The position numbers and the translations under genes are program-made. Shown here piece by piece: positions 1 to 9,367 of a DNA stretch of 64,000 nt (position 1 is its first letter; each line of letters opens with the position of its first letter). Location of the stretch: NCBI GenBank assembly GCA_947500775.1, contig CANMTD010000004.1, positions 1 to 64,000 on the forward strand, given 5' to 3'. The notes below the pieces were generated by a model. The model saw only the letters and a list, made by a program, of their open reading frames with translations. It did no database searches and was not told the DNA's origin. This stretch comes from an uncultured Paracoccaceae bacterium. GTDB taxonomy: Bacteria; Pseudomonadota; Alphaproteobacteria; Rhodobacterales; Rhodobacteraceae.

Positions 1-438
1 CCCAACCGCGCCCCTCAGCGCCGCCGGTGAAGGGGGTTCTAGGCCTACACGCCAAAACCCGCAAGTGCTTTTTTGAAGAAACGTCATCTTTTTTTTAGAA
101 TTAACAATTATCGTTTATTATCAATGATATATCCCGACACTTCTTGCCCGGTCCAATGACCGCATGACCACACCGGGAAGGGACACTGCCAAGAATCTAT
201 CGCGCTGCATCTATATCTTGGGGGTTTCGTCAGCCGCACCGCAAAAGCCGCGAGTCTCGCCCCACGACTCAAGACCAAATCAATGCGATTCAGACCTGAT
301 TTTCGCGCGCCTGTCCGTATTGCAAAGCTTGGGATTCGCCCGGACGCTTCGAAAGCCGCGCCATATCTGGATAGAGGCTATAAGGTGTCGTCCAAGGGGG
401 CTGCGCAAGGGTTTGGCCCATGCACGGCCCCACAGGCC
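1..438. other. No gene recognised at left edge
   Basis: No convincing coding sequence, tRNA or rRNA was found here. Open frames in this stretch have no ribosome-binding site and no recognisable domain. Positions about 68-150 are strikingly AT-rich compared with the GC-rich surroundings, as promoters often are. The gene this would serve may lie left of the window. Confidence 0.5.
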
Positions 439-1041
439 TCAGGCAGGCCGAAACTGTTTCAGCTTCAGCCGCAGGGCCAGCAGAGCAAGGATCACGCCCA
501 TGTAGATCAGCGGCTCGATCTGCCAGCCTTTGACCAGCATGATGAAATGCAGCGCGCCCAGCAGGGCCGCGCCATAGGTCAGCTTGTGCAATACACGCCA
601 CCGCGGCCCCAGCCGCCGCACCGACCAGTTGTTCGAGGTCATCGCCAGCGGGACAAGCAGGGCAAACCCGGCCATGCCCACCGTGATATAGGGACGTTTC
701 AGAATGTCGGCCCAGATCTGGCCGATCACCTGCACGTCCAGCACCAGCCAGACCAGCAGATGCAGACCGACATAAAAGAACGCCAGCAGCCCGATCGCGC
801 GCCGGAACTTTAACAGGTTAAGCCCCGCGTGCCGCCGCAGGGGCGTGACCGCCAGCCCGGCGATCAGCAATTGCAGCCCGAACTCGCCCAGCTTGTGTTC
901 CAGCGCCTTGATCGGTTCGACACCCAGCCCCCCGGTCAGCCCCAGATAAAAGAACCACACCGCAGGCAGCGCGCCCAGCGGATACAGGACCCACGCCGGT
1001 ATCCGGCGCAGGGTGGTGTTCAGGGCATCGGTCACGGGCAT
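439..1041 (-). CDS. msrQ: MsrQ, heme-binding membrane subunit of the MsrPQ methionine sulfoxide reductase system
   Basis: This 200-residue polytopic membrane protein matches the MsrQ/YedZ family, a b-heme ferric-reductase-like protein that passes quinone-pool electrons to periplasmic MsrP for repair of oxidised methionine. Hydrophobic segments alternate along the protein, and histidines in RRHAG, VGLHLLVW, WRVLHKLTYG and LGALHFIML are heme-ligand candidates. The start at 1041 was chosen because its ATG shares one base with the msrP stop (TGATG), implying translational coupling. A longer frame extends upstream but would run through msrP. Confidence 0.93.
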   Translation of the reverse strand: MPVTDALNTTLRRIPAWVLYPLGALPAVWFFYLGLTGGLGVEPIKALEHKLGEFGLQLLIAGLAVTPLRRHAGLNLLKFRRAIGLLAFFYVGLHLLVWLVLDVQVIGQIWADILKRPYITVGMAGFALLVPLAMTSNNWSVRRLGPRWRVLHKLTYGAALLGALHFIMLVKGWQIEPLIYMGVILALLALRLKLKQFRPA

Positions 1042-1982
1042 CAGTAGAACTTGGCCAGATCCATTCCGTCGTACAGCGATGCCACCTCTTCGCCATAGCC
1101 GTTGTACATCAGGGTCGGTTCGCGTCTGGCAAACAACCCGCCGCCGATCCGGCGTTCGCTGGCCTGGCTCCACCTTGGGTGGCTGACCTCGGGGTTCACG
1201 TTGCTGTAGAATCCGTATTCGCGCGCGTTGATCTGGTTCCAGGTCGTGGGCGGCTCTTCCTCAGTCAATGTCATCCGCACGATCGACTTGATCGATTTGA
1301 ACCCGTATTTCCACGGCACCACCAGACGCAGCGGCGCGCCGTTCTGGTTGGGCAGCGGCTCATCATAGATGCCGGTCGCCATGATGGTCAGCGGGTGCAT
1401 CGCCTCGTCCAGCCGCAGACCTTCGCGGTAGGGCCAGTCAAGGGTGCGGAACCGCTGGCCGGGCATCTCTTCGGGGCGCACCAGCGTTTCGAAGGCCACA
1501 TATTTGGCACCGGGCTGTACCCCCGCGATATCCAGCAGGCAGGACAGTTCGAACCCGACCCAGGGCACGACCATCGACCAGGCCTCGACACAGCGGAACC
1601 GGTAAATGCGTTCCTCCAGCGTGACGCGGCCCAGAATGTCGGCCAGATCATAGCTGCCCGGTTTGTCGACCAGCCCGTCGATCTGCACCGCCCAGGGGTC
1701 GGTGGTCAGCCCGGCGCTGTAGCGGGACGGGTCGTCCTTGCCGGTGCCGAACTCATAGAAATTGTTATAGCTGGTGATCTCTTCCAAGGTGTTGGGCATC
1801 AGCTCCGCAGTGACGGGATCACCCTCCCCTTCCGCTGCGGCTGCGGTTTCCAGCTCGGCCGCCACGGGCGAGGCTATGGCCCCAAGCGCCGCAGCTCCCA
1901 TCATCAGCTGGCGGCGGTTCATGAAATCCGCCTTGGGTGTCACATCAGACCAGTTCAGGGTCGGTTTACGCAGTACAGGCAT
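1041..1982 (-). CDS. msrP: MsrP, molybdopterin-dependent protein-methionine-sulfoxide reductase catalytic subunit
   Basis: A 313-residue sulfite-oxidase-fold molybdoenzyme exported by Tat and reducing methionine sulfoxide in periplasmic proteins. The N-terminus carries the SDVT-type n-region and a twin arginine (MNRRQLMMG) followed by a hydrophobic stretch ending near PVAA. The long start is kept because family members have this long n-region, and GGAGAG precedes it. Cys in RFRCVEAW is the expected molybdenum ligand. It is the first gene of an msrP-msrQ pair and a consumer of the molybdenum cofactor pathway encoded later in the window. Confidence 0.95.
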   Translation of the reverse strand: MPVLRKPTLNWSDVTPKADFMNRRQLMMGAAALGAIASPVAAELETAAAAEGEGDPVTAELMPNTLEEITSYNNFYEFGTGKDDPSRYSAGLTTDPWAVQIDGLVDKPGSYDLADILGRVTLEERIYRFRCVEAWSMVVPWVGFELSCLLDIAGVQPGAKYVAFETLVRPEEMPGQRFRTLDWPYREGLRLDEAMHPLTIMATGIYDEPLPNQNGAPLRLVVPWKYGFKSIKSIVRMTLTEEEPPTTWNQINAREYGFYSNVNPEVSHPRWSQASERRIGGGLFARREPTLMYNGYGEEVASLYDGMDLAKFY

Positions 1983-2070
1983 CTAAAAGCTCTCCGTCAT
2001 TCGCCCCTGTCCTACACTGCTAATACCGCGTTTTCGATTGACGTTGGCTCACAATCCCGTTGGCAATGTT

Positions 2071-3588
2071 TCAGGCAGCCGGGTCTTGCGCCTGCGCGCC
2101 GGGGCTGCGGGGTTCCGACCGCACATACAGTTCGTTCATCGGCTTCGAGGTGCCATCCGGCAGCACGATCCGCACATGCCGCCGCCGCATCTGGCGCGGT
2201 TCGGCCACGCCGACCGAATGGGCGATCATCTCGACCTCGCCGATCACGCTTTGGGCGTATCGCGCGACGCGTTTGTATTTGCGTTCGACCACCAGACCCT
2301 TTTGCAGATGCGGGTCATGGGTGGTGATCCCCGTGGGGCAGGTGTTCTTGTTGCACTTCAGCGCCTGAATACAGCCCAGCGCGAACATGAACCCGCGCGC
2401 CGAGGTCACGAAATCCGCGCCCGAGGCGATCGCCCAGGCCACATCGCCGGGGTTGACCAGCTTGCCGCTGGCGATCAGGCGGATACGGTCATGCAGCCCA
2501 TAGCTGTCGCGCAGATCCGACACCATCAGCAGCCCCTCGCGCAGCGGCAGCCCCACCAGATCCATCAGCGGCATGGGCGATGCACCGGTCCCCCCCTCGC
2601 CGCCATCGATGGTGATGAAATCCGGCGCGCTTTCCGGGCCGCGCTGTTCGATCAGCTGAAACAGTTCGTGAAACGGGTCGGGCGAGCCGACAACGGTTTT
2701 GAACCCGACCGGTTTGCCGGTGACATCGCGAATATGGGCGATCAGGTCCAGCAATTCGGCGAAATTGTTCACATCCGGGTGGCGGTTCGGCGAATAGCTG
2801 TTCTTGCCCACCGGGATGCCGCGAATCTCGGCGATCTCTTCGTTCACCTTGGCGCCGGGCAGGATGCCGCCCTTGCCGGGTTTGGCCCCCTGCGCCAGCT
2901 TGATCTCGAACATTTTCACCTGTTCATGCGCTGCCATCTTGCGCAGTTTTTCGTCGCAAATATGGCCGTGTTCGTCGCGCACACCGTATTTCGCCGTGCC
3001 GATCTGATAGACCAGATCGCAGCCCCCCTCCAGATGATAGCGGGACAACCCGCCCTCGCCCGTGTTCAGCCAGACATTGGCCTCTTTCGCGCCCCGGCTC
3101 AGCGCCTCGACCGCCGGGCGGGAAATCGCGCCATAGCTCATGCCCGAGATGTTGAAGATCGACGGCGCCACATAGGGCTGGCGCGCAAAAGGGCCGATCT
3201 GCATCGGTTCGGTCATCGCGAACTGATCGTCGATCGGCGGAAAGGCCGCGTTCACGAAGATCGGGGTGCCCGGTACGTTCAGGTTCCGGGTCGATCCGAA
3301 GGCAATCGTATTGCCCTTGCCCTGCGAGGCCCGCGCCACCCAGTCGCGCTGCGCCCGGTTGAACGGCATTTCCTCGCGGTCCATGGCAAAGAAATACTGG
3401 CGGAAAAATTCGCCCAGCGTGGTGAACAGATGCCGGAACCTCCCGATCACCGGATAGTTGCGCCGGATCGCATCGCCGGTCTGGGTCCGGTCGATCACGA
3501 ACAGCACAAGGGCCACCGCCACCAACAGCCCCATCGCCATGGTGAAGGCAATCGCCAGGAACTCCAACACGTAAAACGCCCAACCCAT
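2071..3588 (-). CDS. Membrane-anchored FMN-binding glutamate-synthase-family protein
   Basis: A 505-residue protein with an N-terminal hydrophobic helix (about residues 5-30) followed by a GltB-type FMN/iron-sulfur catalytic domain. Visible features are a glycine-rich segment TIDGGEGGTGASP and a cysteine motif KCNKNTCPTGI like the 3Fe-4S site of glutamate synthase. It lacks the amidotransferase and C-terminal domains of full GltB, so glutamate synthesis cannot be assumed. The ATG at 3588 is preferred over an in-frame GTG at 3597 because the AGGGTGG element is too close to the GTG. The physiological substrate of this subfamily is not known to me. Confidence 0.85.
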   Translation of the reverse strand: MGWAFYVLEFLAIAFTMAMGLLVAVALVLFVIDRTQTGDAIRRNYPVIGRFRHLFTTLGEFFRQYFFAMDREEMPFNRAQRDWVARASQGKGNTIAFGSTRNLNVPGTPIFVNAAFPPIDDQFAMTEPMQIGPFARQPYVAPSIFNISGMSYGAISRPAVEALSRGAKEANVWLNTGEGGLSRYHLEGGCDLVYQIGTAKYGVRDEHGHICDEKLRKMAAHEQVKMFEIKLAQGAKPGKGGILPGAKVNEEIAEIRGIPVGKNSYSPNRHPDVNNFAELLDLIAHIRDVTGKPVGFKTVVGSPDPFHELFQLIEQRGPESAPDFITIDGGEGGTGASPMPLMDLVGLPLREGLLMVSDLRDSYGLHDRIRLIASGKLVNPGDVAWAIASGADFVTSARGFMFALGCIQALKCNKNTCPTGITTHDPHLQKGLVVERKYKRVARYAQSVIGEVEMIAHSVGVAEPRQMRRRHVRIVLPDGTSKPMNELYVRSEPRSPGAQAQDPAA

Positions 3589-3597
3589 TCGGTCCAC

Positions 3598-4033
3598 CCT
3601 GTTTGCTGTCCGCCCCCCGCGGGGGCATTGAAATCGCTGTCTCTACTTTGCCTGAAACGCCGTCCCGGACAACAGGTTTCCCAAGCGGCGGCCCGGTTCG
3701 GGCGGGGCGGCGACATCTGGCAAGAATGCTGAGGCATTAAAGTTAACAAAAGCAATGACATCACCAGTAAACGGCCGTTTCTTCAAGGGATCGGCACAGT
3801 TTTTCGCCCCACAGGCAAAGCTGACGCGCACCACAATATATGGTGTTTATCGCCCCTAGATGCGCAAAATACCGCCTGTTTCCCGATATCCCGCCCATCA
3901 CACCTTGGTGATGCGTTTCAACTTGTGGCAGACAGATCAAAACAAAGTCCTGAAATGGACAAATTTAACCAATTAATCATTCCAAGAACGTGCTCAGACC
4001 ATCGCTGAAACGAAACTTGGAAGGGCGAGCAAA
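3598..4033. other. Intergenic region without recognised gene
   Basis: About 430 bases between the divergent FMN-protein gene and a small plus-strand frame. The centre, about 3730-3990, is relatively AT-rich. Short frames on both strands overlap each other and have no recognisable domain or good ribosome-binding site. It probably carries promoters for the flanking genes, but I could not assign one. Confidence 0.5.
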
Positions 4034-4312
4034 ATGATGCGGGCAAGGGAATCTTTCTTTGCGGCGGCCGAACCGGTCGGCCCCGAAACGTCCCCAGTGG
4101 ACAGGCAGCCCCCGGCAACGGACCGTGGCGAAGCCCACAAGCGGCTGTTCAACCTGCTGTCCCAGCGCGGGCTGGATGGCGAGGTCAGGCAGGTTCAACC
4201 AATGCCGCGACGCTTTGCCGGTCCCCGGGCGATCACCCGCAACAGCATGCAGCCCCGGTTCCTGATGCAGGACCTGTTTCACATGTCCCGCGCCGATACG
4301 TTCGAATTCTGA
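4034..4312 (+). CDS. Hypothetical small protein (92 aa)
   Basis: Not recognised. The frame starts with two ATGs after an AAGGG element and stops six bases before a clear bidirectional terminator, which supports it being transcribed. The product is polar and basic, with no membrane segment or signal peptide. A central stretch (AHKRLFNLLSQRGL) could form a helix. The coincidence with the terminator is the main argument for a real gene; conservation would need to be tested. Confidence 0.5.
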   Translation: MMRARESFFAAAEPVGPETSPVDRQPPATDRGEAHKRLFNLLSQRGLDGEVRQVQPMPRRFAGPRAITRNSMQPRFLMQDLFHMSRADTFEF

Positions 4313-4317
4313 AACAG

Positions 4318-4354
4318 AAAAAAGCCCCGCTACCATCCGGCAACGGGGCTTTTT
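4318..4354. terminator. Bidirectional intrinsic terminator between the small gene and clpB
   Basis: A GCCCCG...CGGGGC stem has six As on the left and five Ts on the right, so it can terminate transcription from either side. It sits between two converging genes, six bases after one stop and five before the other. Confidence 0.88.
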
Positions 4355-4358
4355 CGGA

Positions 4359-6974
4359 TTAGTGAACCACCGCGTCTTCGGGCGGGGTCCGGTTGGAACT
4401 GGCCACCCGATCTCCAACCACCAGACCATCGGCACCGGCGCTGACCGGGATCGTATCCCCGTCTTTCACATCGCCCGCCAACAGCATTTCGGCCAGTTGG
4501 TTCTGCAGGCTGCGCTGCAGGACGCGTTTCAGCGGCCGCGCCCCGAACACCGGGTCATAGCCTTCGTCGGCCAGCCATTTATGCGCGCTTTCGTCCAGTT
4601 GCAGCGTGATGTTGCGTGCCGCCAGACGTTTTGCCAGACGCCGCAGTTGGATATCGACGATCCCGTCCATGTCACCACGGCTGAGCCGGTCAAAGATGAT
4701 CGTCTCGTCCAGACGGTTCAGGAATTCGGGCCGGAAATGGGCCCGCACCGCATCCATCACGTCGCGCTTGGCATCTGACGCATCCGCCCCATCGGGCAGC
4801 TGGCTCAGCGCCTGCGCGCCCAGGTTGCTGGTCAGGATGATCAGCGTCTGTTTGAAATCGACCGTCCGGCCCTGACCATCGGTCAGCACCCCGTCGTCCA
4901 GAACCTGCAACAGCACGTTGAAGACATCCGGATGGGCCTTTTCGACCTCGTCAAACAGCACCACCTGATAGGGGCGCCTGCGCACCGCTTCGGTCAGCAC
5001 GCCGCCTTCGTCATACCCGACATAGCCCGGAGGCGCGCCGATCAGACGGGCGACGGCATGTTTCTCCATGAACTCGGACATGTCGATGCGGACCATCGCG
5101 CTGTCGTCATCGAACAGGTATTCGGCCACGGCCTTGGTCAGTTCGGTCTTACCCACACCGGTCGGCCCCAGGAACAGGAACGATCCAAGCGGCCGGTTTT
5201 CGTCGTTCAGCCCGGCCCGCGCACGGCGCACGGCATTGGACAGGGCGGTCACGGCGGATCGCTGACCGATCACGCGTTTGCCCAGTTCCTCTTCCATGCG
5301 CAGTAGCTTGTCACGCTCGCCTTCCAGCATCTTGCTGGTCGGGATGCCGGTCCAGCGTTCCACGACCTGCGCGATCTGTTCGGGGCGCACGGCCTCTTCG
5401 ACCAGCACGTCGTCTTCGGCGTTTTCGGCCTCGGCCAGCTTTTTCTCCAACTCGGGGATCACGCCGTAAGACAGCTCACCGGCCTTGGCCAGATTGCCTT
5501 CGCGCTTGGCGTGGTCCAACTCGGCCCGCGCCTTGTCCAGCTGTTCCTTCAGATCGCGCGCGCCTTCCAGCTTGTCGCGTTCGGCCTGCCACTGGGCCGT
5601 CATCTCGGCCGATTTCTGTTGCAGGTTCGACAGTTCCTCTTCCAGCTTGGCCAGCCGGTCCTTCGAGGCCGCGTCATCCTCTTTCTTCAGCGCCTCGGCC
5701 TCGATCTGCTTTTGCAGGATCTCGCGGTCCAGCGCGTCCAGTTCTTCGGGCTTGCTGTCCACTTCCATCCGTAACCGGCTGGAGGCTTCGTCCATCAGGT
5801 CAATCGCCTTGTCCGGCAGGAACCGGTCGGTGATATAACGATGGCTCAGCGTCGCCGCCGCAACCAATGCGCTGTCGGAAATCCGCACGCCGTGGTGCAG
5901 CTCGTATTTTTCCTTGATCCCCCGCAGGATCGAGATCGTATCCTCGACCGTGGGTTCATCCACCATCACCGGCTGGAACCGCCGCGCAAGAGCCGCGTCC
6001 TTTTCAACGTATTTGCGGTATTCATCCAGGGTGGTCGCACCGATACAGTGCAACTCACCCCGCGCCAGCGCCGGTTTGATCAGGTTGGCCGCATCCATCG
6101 CGCCATCCGATTTCCCGGCCCCGACCAATGTGTGCATCTCGTCGATGAACAGGATGATTTCGCCGGTGGCGGCTTCGATTTCCTTCAGGATCGCCTTCAG
6201 GCGTTCTTCGAATTCACCGCGATATTTCGCACCGGCAATCAGCGCGCCCATGTCCAGCGCCATCAGGCGTTTGTTTTTCAGGCTTTCGGGCACGTCGCCG
6301 TTGATGATCCGCAGGGCCAGACCTTCGGCAATCGCGGTTTTACCCACGCCGGGTTCACCGATCAGAACCGGGTTGTTCTTGGTCCGGCGGCTAAGCACCT
6401 GCATGGCGCGGCGAATCTCTTCGTCCCGACCGATGATCGGGTCGATCTTGCCTTCCTCGGCGGCCTCGGTCAGGTCGCGGGCGTATTTCTTCAGCGCGTC
6501 ATAGCCTTCTTCGGCGCTGGCCGTATCGGCGGTGCGCCCCTTGCGAAGATCGTTGATCGCGCCGTTCAGTTTCTGCGCGGTCACCGCGCCGGCGTCCAGC
6601 GCGTCCTTGGCCTTGGATTTCACCACGGCCAATGCTGTCAGAATCCGTTCGACCGGCACGAAACTGTCGCCCGCTTTTTCGGCGATCTTGGCGGCTTCGT
6701 CCAGAACCTTGGCGGTCTGCTGGTCCAGATAGGTCTGGCCCGCATCCCCCGATACTTTCGGGATTTTGGCCAGCGCGGCATCCACCGCTTCGACCACGCG
6801 ATCGGGTGCGCCGCCCGCGCTTTTGATCAGGTTGCTGGCCAGCCCCTGATCGTCGTCCATCAATGCTTTCAGCAGGTGTTCGGGCGCCAGTCGCTGATGG
6901 CTTTCCCGCATTGCAATGGTCTGAGCGGCCTGAATAAAACCGCGCGACCGCTCCGTGAACTTCTCAAGGTCCAT
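4359..6974 (-). CDS. clpB: ClpB, disaggregating AAA+ chaperone
   Basis: An 871-residue Hsp100 chaperone that extracts polypeptides from aggregates with DnaK. Order of domains: N-terminal Clp repeat domain (about 1-145), first AAA+ module with Walker [10 protein letters not shown], a long coiled-coil middle domain (about 405-525), second AAA+ module with Walker [10 protein letters not shown], and the C-terminal small domain. The [10 protein letters not shown] pore-loop motif is present. Length is normal for the family. AGGAG precedes the ATG, and a heat-shock-type promoter candidate lies upstream at 7055-7083. Confidence 0.98.
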   Translation of the reverse strand: MDLEKFTERSRGFIQAAQTIAMRESHQRLAPEHLLKALMDDDQGLASNLIKSAGGAPDRVVEAVDAALAKIPKVSGDAGQTYLDQQTAKVLDEAAKIAEKAGDSFVPVERILTALAVVKSKAKDALDAGAVTAQKLNGAINDLRKGRTADTASAEEGYDALKKYARDLTEAAEEGKIDPIIGRDEEIRRAMQVLSRRTKNNPVLIGEPGVGKTAIAEGLALRIINGDVPESLKNKRLMALDMGALIAGAKYRGEFEERLKAILKEIEAATGEIILFIDEMHTLVGAGKSDGAMDAANLIKPALARGELHCIGATTLDEYRKYVEKDAALARRFQPVMVDEPTVEDTISILRGIKEKYELHHGVRISDSALVAAATLSHRYITDRFLPDKAIDLMDEASSRLRMEVDSKPEELDALDREILQKQIEAEALKKEDDAASKDRLAKLEEELSNLQQKSAEMTAQWQAERDKLEGARDLKEQLDKARAELDHAKREGNLAKAGELSYGVIPELEKKLAEAENAEDDVLVEEAVRPEQIAQVVERWTGIPTSKMLEGERDKLLRMEEELGKRVIGQRSAVTALSNAVRRARAGLNDENRPLGSFLFLGPTGVGKTELTKAVAEYLFDDDSAMVRIDMSEFMEKHAVARLIGAPPGYVGYDEGGVLTEAVRRRPYQVVLFDEVEKAHPDVFNVLLQVLDDGVLTDGQGRTVDFKQTLIILTSNLGAQALSQLPDGADASDAKRDVMDAVRAHFRPEFLNRLDETIIFDRLSRGDMDGIVDIQLRRLAKRLAARNITLQLDESAHKWLADEGYDPVFGARPLKRVLQRSLQNQLAEMLLAGDVKDGDTIPVSAGADGLVVGDRVASSNRTPPEDAVVH

Positions 6975-7054
6975 GGGTCATTCTCCTTTTAACAAGCGCC
7001 TGTATGATGGAACGCCCGCCATGCGGCACGCCCCTGTTTCAGGCCTTGATCCCA

Positions 7055-7083
7055 ATGTGGCGTTTCGGGGGGCACGGTTCAAG
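7055..7083 (-). promoter_or_regulatory. Candidate RpoH (heat-shock) promoter for clpB
   Basis: On the minus strand, CTTGAA is followed after 17 bases by CCACAT, resembling alphaproteobacterial sigma-32 promoters. It is about 80 bases upstream of the clpB start, leaving a leader of roughly 70 bases. The identification is by eye, and only the CTTG element is a strong match. Confidence 0.4.
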
Positions 7084-7254
7084 GTTCCGCCGCGCGCAAG
7101 CTGACGATTTTCCGCCCCGACGTGCCCACACCCCATGTTTTCAGCGCAATCTGACAACACGCTGGAACCATCAAAGCAAAACAGCCTTCGCGCCGCAGAA
7201 CCGTTGTCATTTCGTCGATTGCCCGCTATCGACAGAACAATCAGGAGAATGCCC

Positions 7255-8007
7255 ATGCCCCAAGCCGCCCCTACCCCCCAATTCGCCCCCGCCGCCGACG
7301 ATCGCCTGATCGTCGCCCTTGATGTGCCCAACGCGGTCGCCGGGCTGGAAATGGCCACCAGGATCGGTGACGCCGTTTCCTTTTATAAAATCGGGCTGGG
7401 GATGCTGACAGGCGGGGGGCTGGCCCTTGCCAACGAGTTGAAGGCCGAACACGGCAAACGCATCTTTCTGGACATGAAACTGTTCGACATCGGCGCCACG
7501 ATCGAAGCGGCGGTGCGCGGGCTGGCGCAGTTCGATCTGGATTTCCTGACCGTGCACGGCGACCCGCATGTGGTGCGCGCCGCGCAAGAAGGCAAGGGCG
7601 GCGCCCAGACGAAAATTCTGGCGGTTACGATCCTGACCTCGCTGGATCGCGCCGATCTGGATATCTCCTGCATCAAACCTGGAACCGTTCGCGACATCGT
7701 GCTGGAACGCGCCGCCACGGCGCTGGCCGCCGGGGCCGATGGCGTCATCGCCTCGCCGCATGAGGCCGGGCTGATCCGCGCCCTGCCCGAGGCAGAGGGC
7801 AAGCTGATCGTCACCCCCGGCGTGCGCCCCGCAGGCGCCGATCTGGGCGACCAGAAACGCGTGACCACCCCGGCACAGGCCGTGGCCGACGGGGCCGATC
7901 ATATCGTGGTGGGCCGCCCCGTCTGGCGCGCCGCCGACCCGCGCGCCGCAGCACTGGCCATTCAGGCCGAGCTATGTTCGCCACAGGCCGCACGGCCCAA
8001 CCGCTAA
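7255..8007 (+). CDS. pyrF: Orotidine 5'-phosphate decarboxylase
   Basis: A 250-residue TIM-barrel enzyme that decarboxylates OMP to UMP, the last step of de novo pyrimidine synthesis. The signature DMKLFDIGAT (the catalytic Asp/Lys set) is present, as are the N-terminal LIVALDVP strand and the phosphate-binding VTPGVRP and VVGRP segments. Of two close ATGs (7249, 7255) the second has proper spacing from AGGAGA. It converges on the nfeD-like gene, with about 64 bases between them. Confidence 0.96.
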   Translation: MPQAAPTPQFAPAADDRLIVALDVPNAVAGLEMATRIGDAVSFYKIGLGMLTGGGLALANELKAEHGKRIFLDMKLFDIGATIEAAVRGLAQFDLDFLTVHGDPHVVRAAQEGKGGAQTKILAVTILTSLDRADLDISCIKPGTVRDIVLERAATALAAGADGVIASPHEAGLIRALPEAEGKLIVTPGVRPAGADLGDQKRVTTPAQAVADGADHIVVGRPVWRAADPRAAALAIQAELCSPQAARPNR

Positions 8008-8071
8008 CACCGGCTGAACACGGCTATGTCCGAACAGGGAATTCCACATCCGGCACCGCAAAGGGCGGCGT

Positions 8072-8341
8072 CTAATCCTCGTTGATATCGCGATCCCAGA
8101 TTTTGATCTGACCCTCGCGGATGCCAAAAACCTTGCGCAACACCAGCCACGCCACCAGTGACACCAGCGCAAAGATCAGCGCCAGCACCGCAAGGCTGAC
8201 CGACAAGCCCAGCGCCAGCAACCCGCCGATGACCGCAGCCCCCAGCGCAAAGCCCAGAAACACATAGCCCGGCGCCAGAACCTCAAGAATCGCCAGAACC
8301 ACCGCGCCCGCAACCCAGGGCCACCACATCATCCACATCAT
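8072..8341 (-). CDS. NfeD-like short membrane protein
   Basis: An 89-residue protein with hydrophobic segments covering about residues 5-70 and a short polar tail, typical of the truncated NfeD family that accompanies SPFH/stomatin proteins. Its ATG overlaps the stop of the upstream SPFH gene by four bases (ATGA), so the two are translationally coupled. Partner proteins of this kind form membrane microdomain assemblies. The precise role is not known. Confidence 0.85.
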   Translation of the reverse strand: MMWMMWWPWVAGAVVLAILEVLAPGYVFLGFALGAAVIGGLLALGLSVSLAVLALIFALVSLVAWLVLRKVFGIREGQIKIWDRDINED

Positions 8342-9231
8342 CCACGTCCTTTCAGCATCTTGAACGCATCGCCAAAGGCCTCCAGCGCGCTGGCAGGCAC
8401 CACGATGGTCTGTTTGCCTTCGCCCTGCCCCACGGCGGTCAGCGCCTCGACCTGTTTCAGCGCCACCTGATATTGCGCGGCCTCGATCCCGTGTTCGGCA
8501 ATCGCACGGGCCACCACCTGCGTGGCATAGGCTTCGGCATCGGCGGCGATCCGGCGGGCCTTGGCCTCTTGCTCGGCGGCATAAAGTTCGGCGTCGGCGT
8601 TCAGCTCGACCGCGCGTTTTGTGCCCTCGGCCTCGGTCACCTGCGCGCGCCGCGCCCGTTCGGCATTCAACTGCTGCAACATCGCATCGCGCGTCGCCTG
8701 ATCCAGATTCACGTCCAGAATTTCGGCGCGCGTGACCTCGATCCCCCAGTTATCGACCGCATCTTCGATCAGAACCTTGATGGCGCTGATCAGCTGAGCC
8801 CGGTTCGACTGAACCTCGTCCAATTCCATCTTGCCGATCTCGGCGCGCACGATCCCGGTCACGGTCGTGGCAATCGCGGCATCCACATCGCGGATCCGGT
8901 ACACTGTCTTTTCGGGTTCGATGATCCGGTAAAACACGCTGGTTTCGACCTCGACCAACACGTTGTCGGCGGTGATGGCATCCTGGCTGGCATTGGGCAG
9001 CTGCCGTTCCAGAATGGAAATCTTGTGCCGAACCCGATCCAGAAACGGCACCACAAAGTTGATGCCCGGCCCCAGAACCGAATGCAGCCGCCCGAACCGT
9101 TCCACCACGAATTTCTCGGATTGCGGCACGATCCGCACCCCCAGAAATATGCAAAGAATGATAAAACCTGCCAACAGCAGGAACACGATGCTGCCGCCAG
9201 ACAGGTTGGAAAGGATCGACGCGATATCCAT
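8338..9231 (-). CDS. SPFH/stomatin-family membrane protein (QmcA-like)
   Basis: A 297-residue protein with one N-terminal membrane helix (about residues 13-33), then an SPFH/band-7 domain (RIVPQSEKFVVERFGR..., VEVETSVFYRI) and an Ala/Glu-rich coiled-coil tail (AERARRAQVTEAEGTKRAVE). This architecture is that of QmcA/stomatin proteins, which oligomerise on the inner membrane and often partner FtsH proteases or NfeD proteins. It is the first gene of a two-gene operon with the NfeD-like protein. Confidence 0.92.
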   Translation of the reverse strand: MDIASILSNLSGGSIVFLLLAGFIILCIFLGVRIVPQSEKFVVERFGRLHSVLGPGINFVVPFLDRVRHKISILERQLPNASQDAITADNVLVEVETSVFYRIIEPEKTVYRIRDVDAAIATTVTGIVRAEIGKMELDEVQSNRAQLISAIKVLIEDAVDNWGIEVTRAEILDVNLDQATRDAMLQQLNAERARRAQVTEAEGTKRAVELNADAELYAAEQEAKARRIAADAEAYATQVVARAIAEHGIEAAQYQVALKQVEALTAVGQGEGKQTIVVPASALEAFGDAFKMLKGRG

Positions 9232-9367
9232 GAAAACACCCTCAAATTGCTACTTGGGCGAACTATGCCGCCTGCCCCTTTCAATGAAAAGCCGAAACCG
9301 GTTTTCGCTTGGCCGGGGGTCCGGAAAACCGTAATCTGTGTCCCTGCCACCCGACGCCGGAGCGATC

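Noticed and set aside
2038-3732. A 564-codon plus-strand open frame opposite the FMN-protein gene
   Set aside because: It is the antisense shadow of a well-supported gene; its translation is rich in His, Arg and Gln with no domain, as expected for mirror frames in GC-rich DNA.
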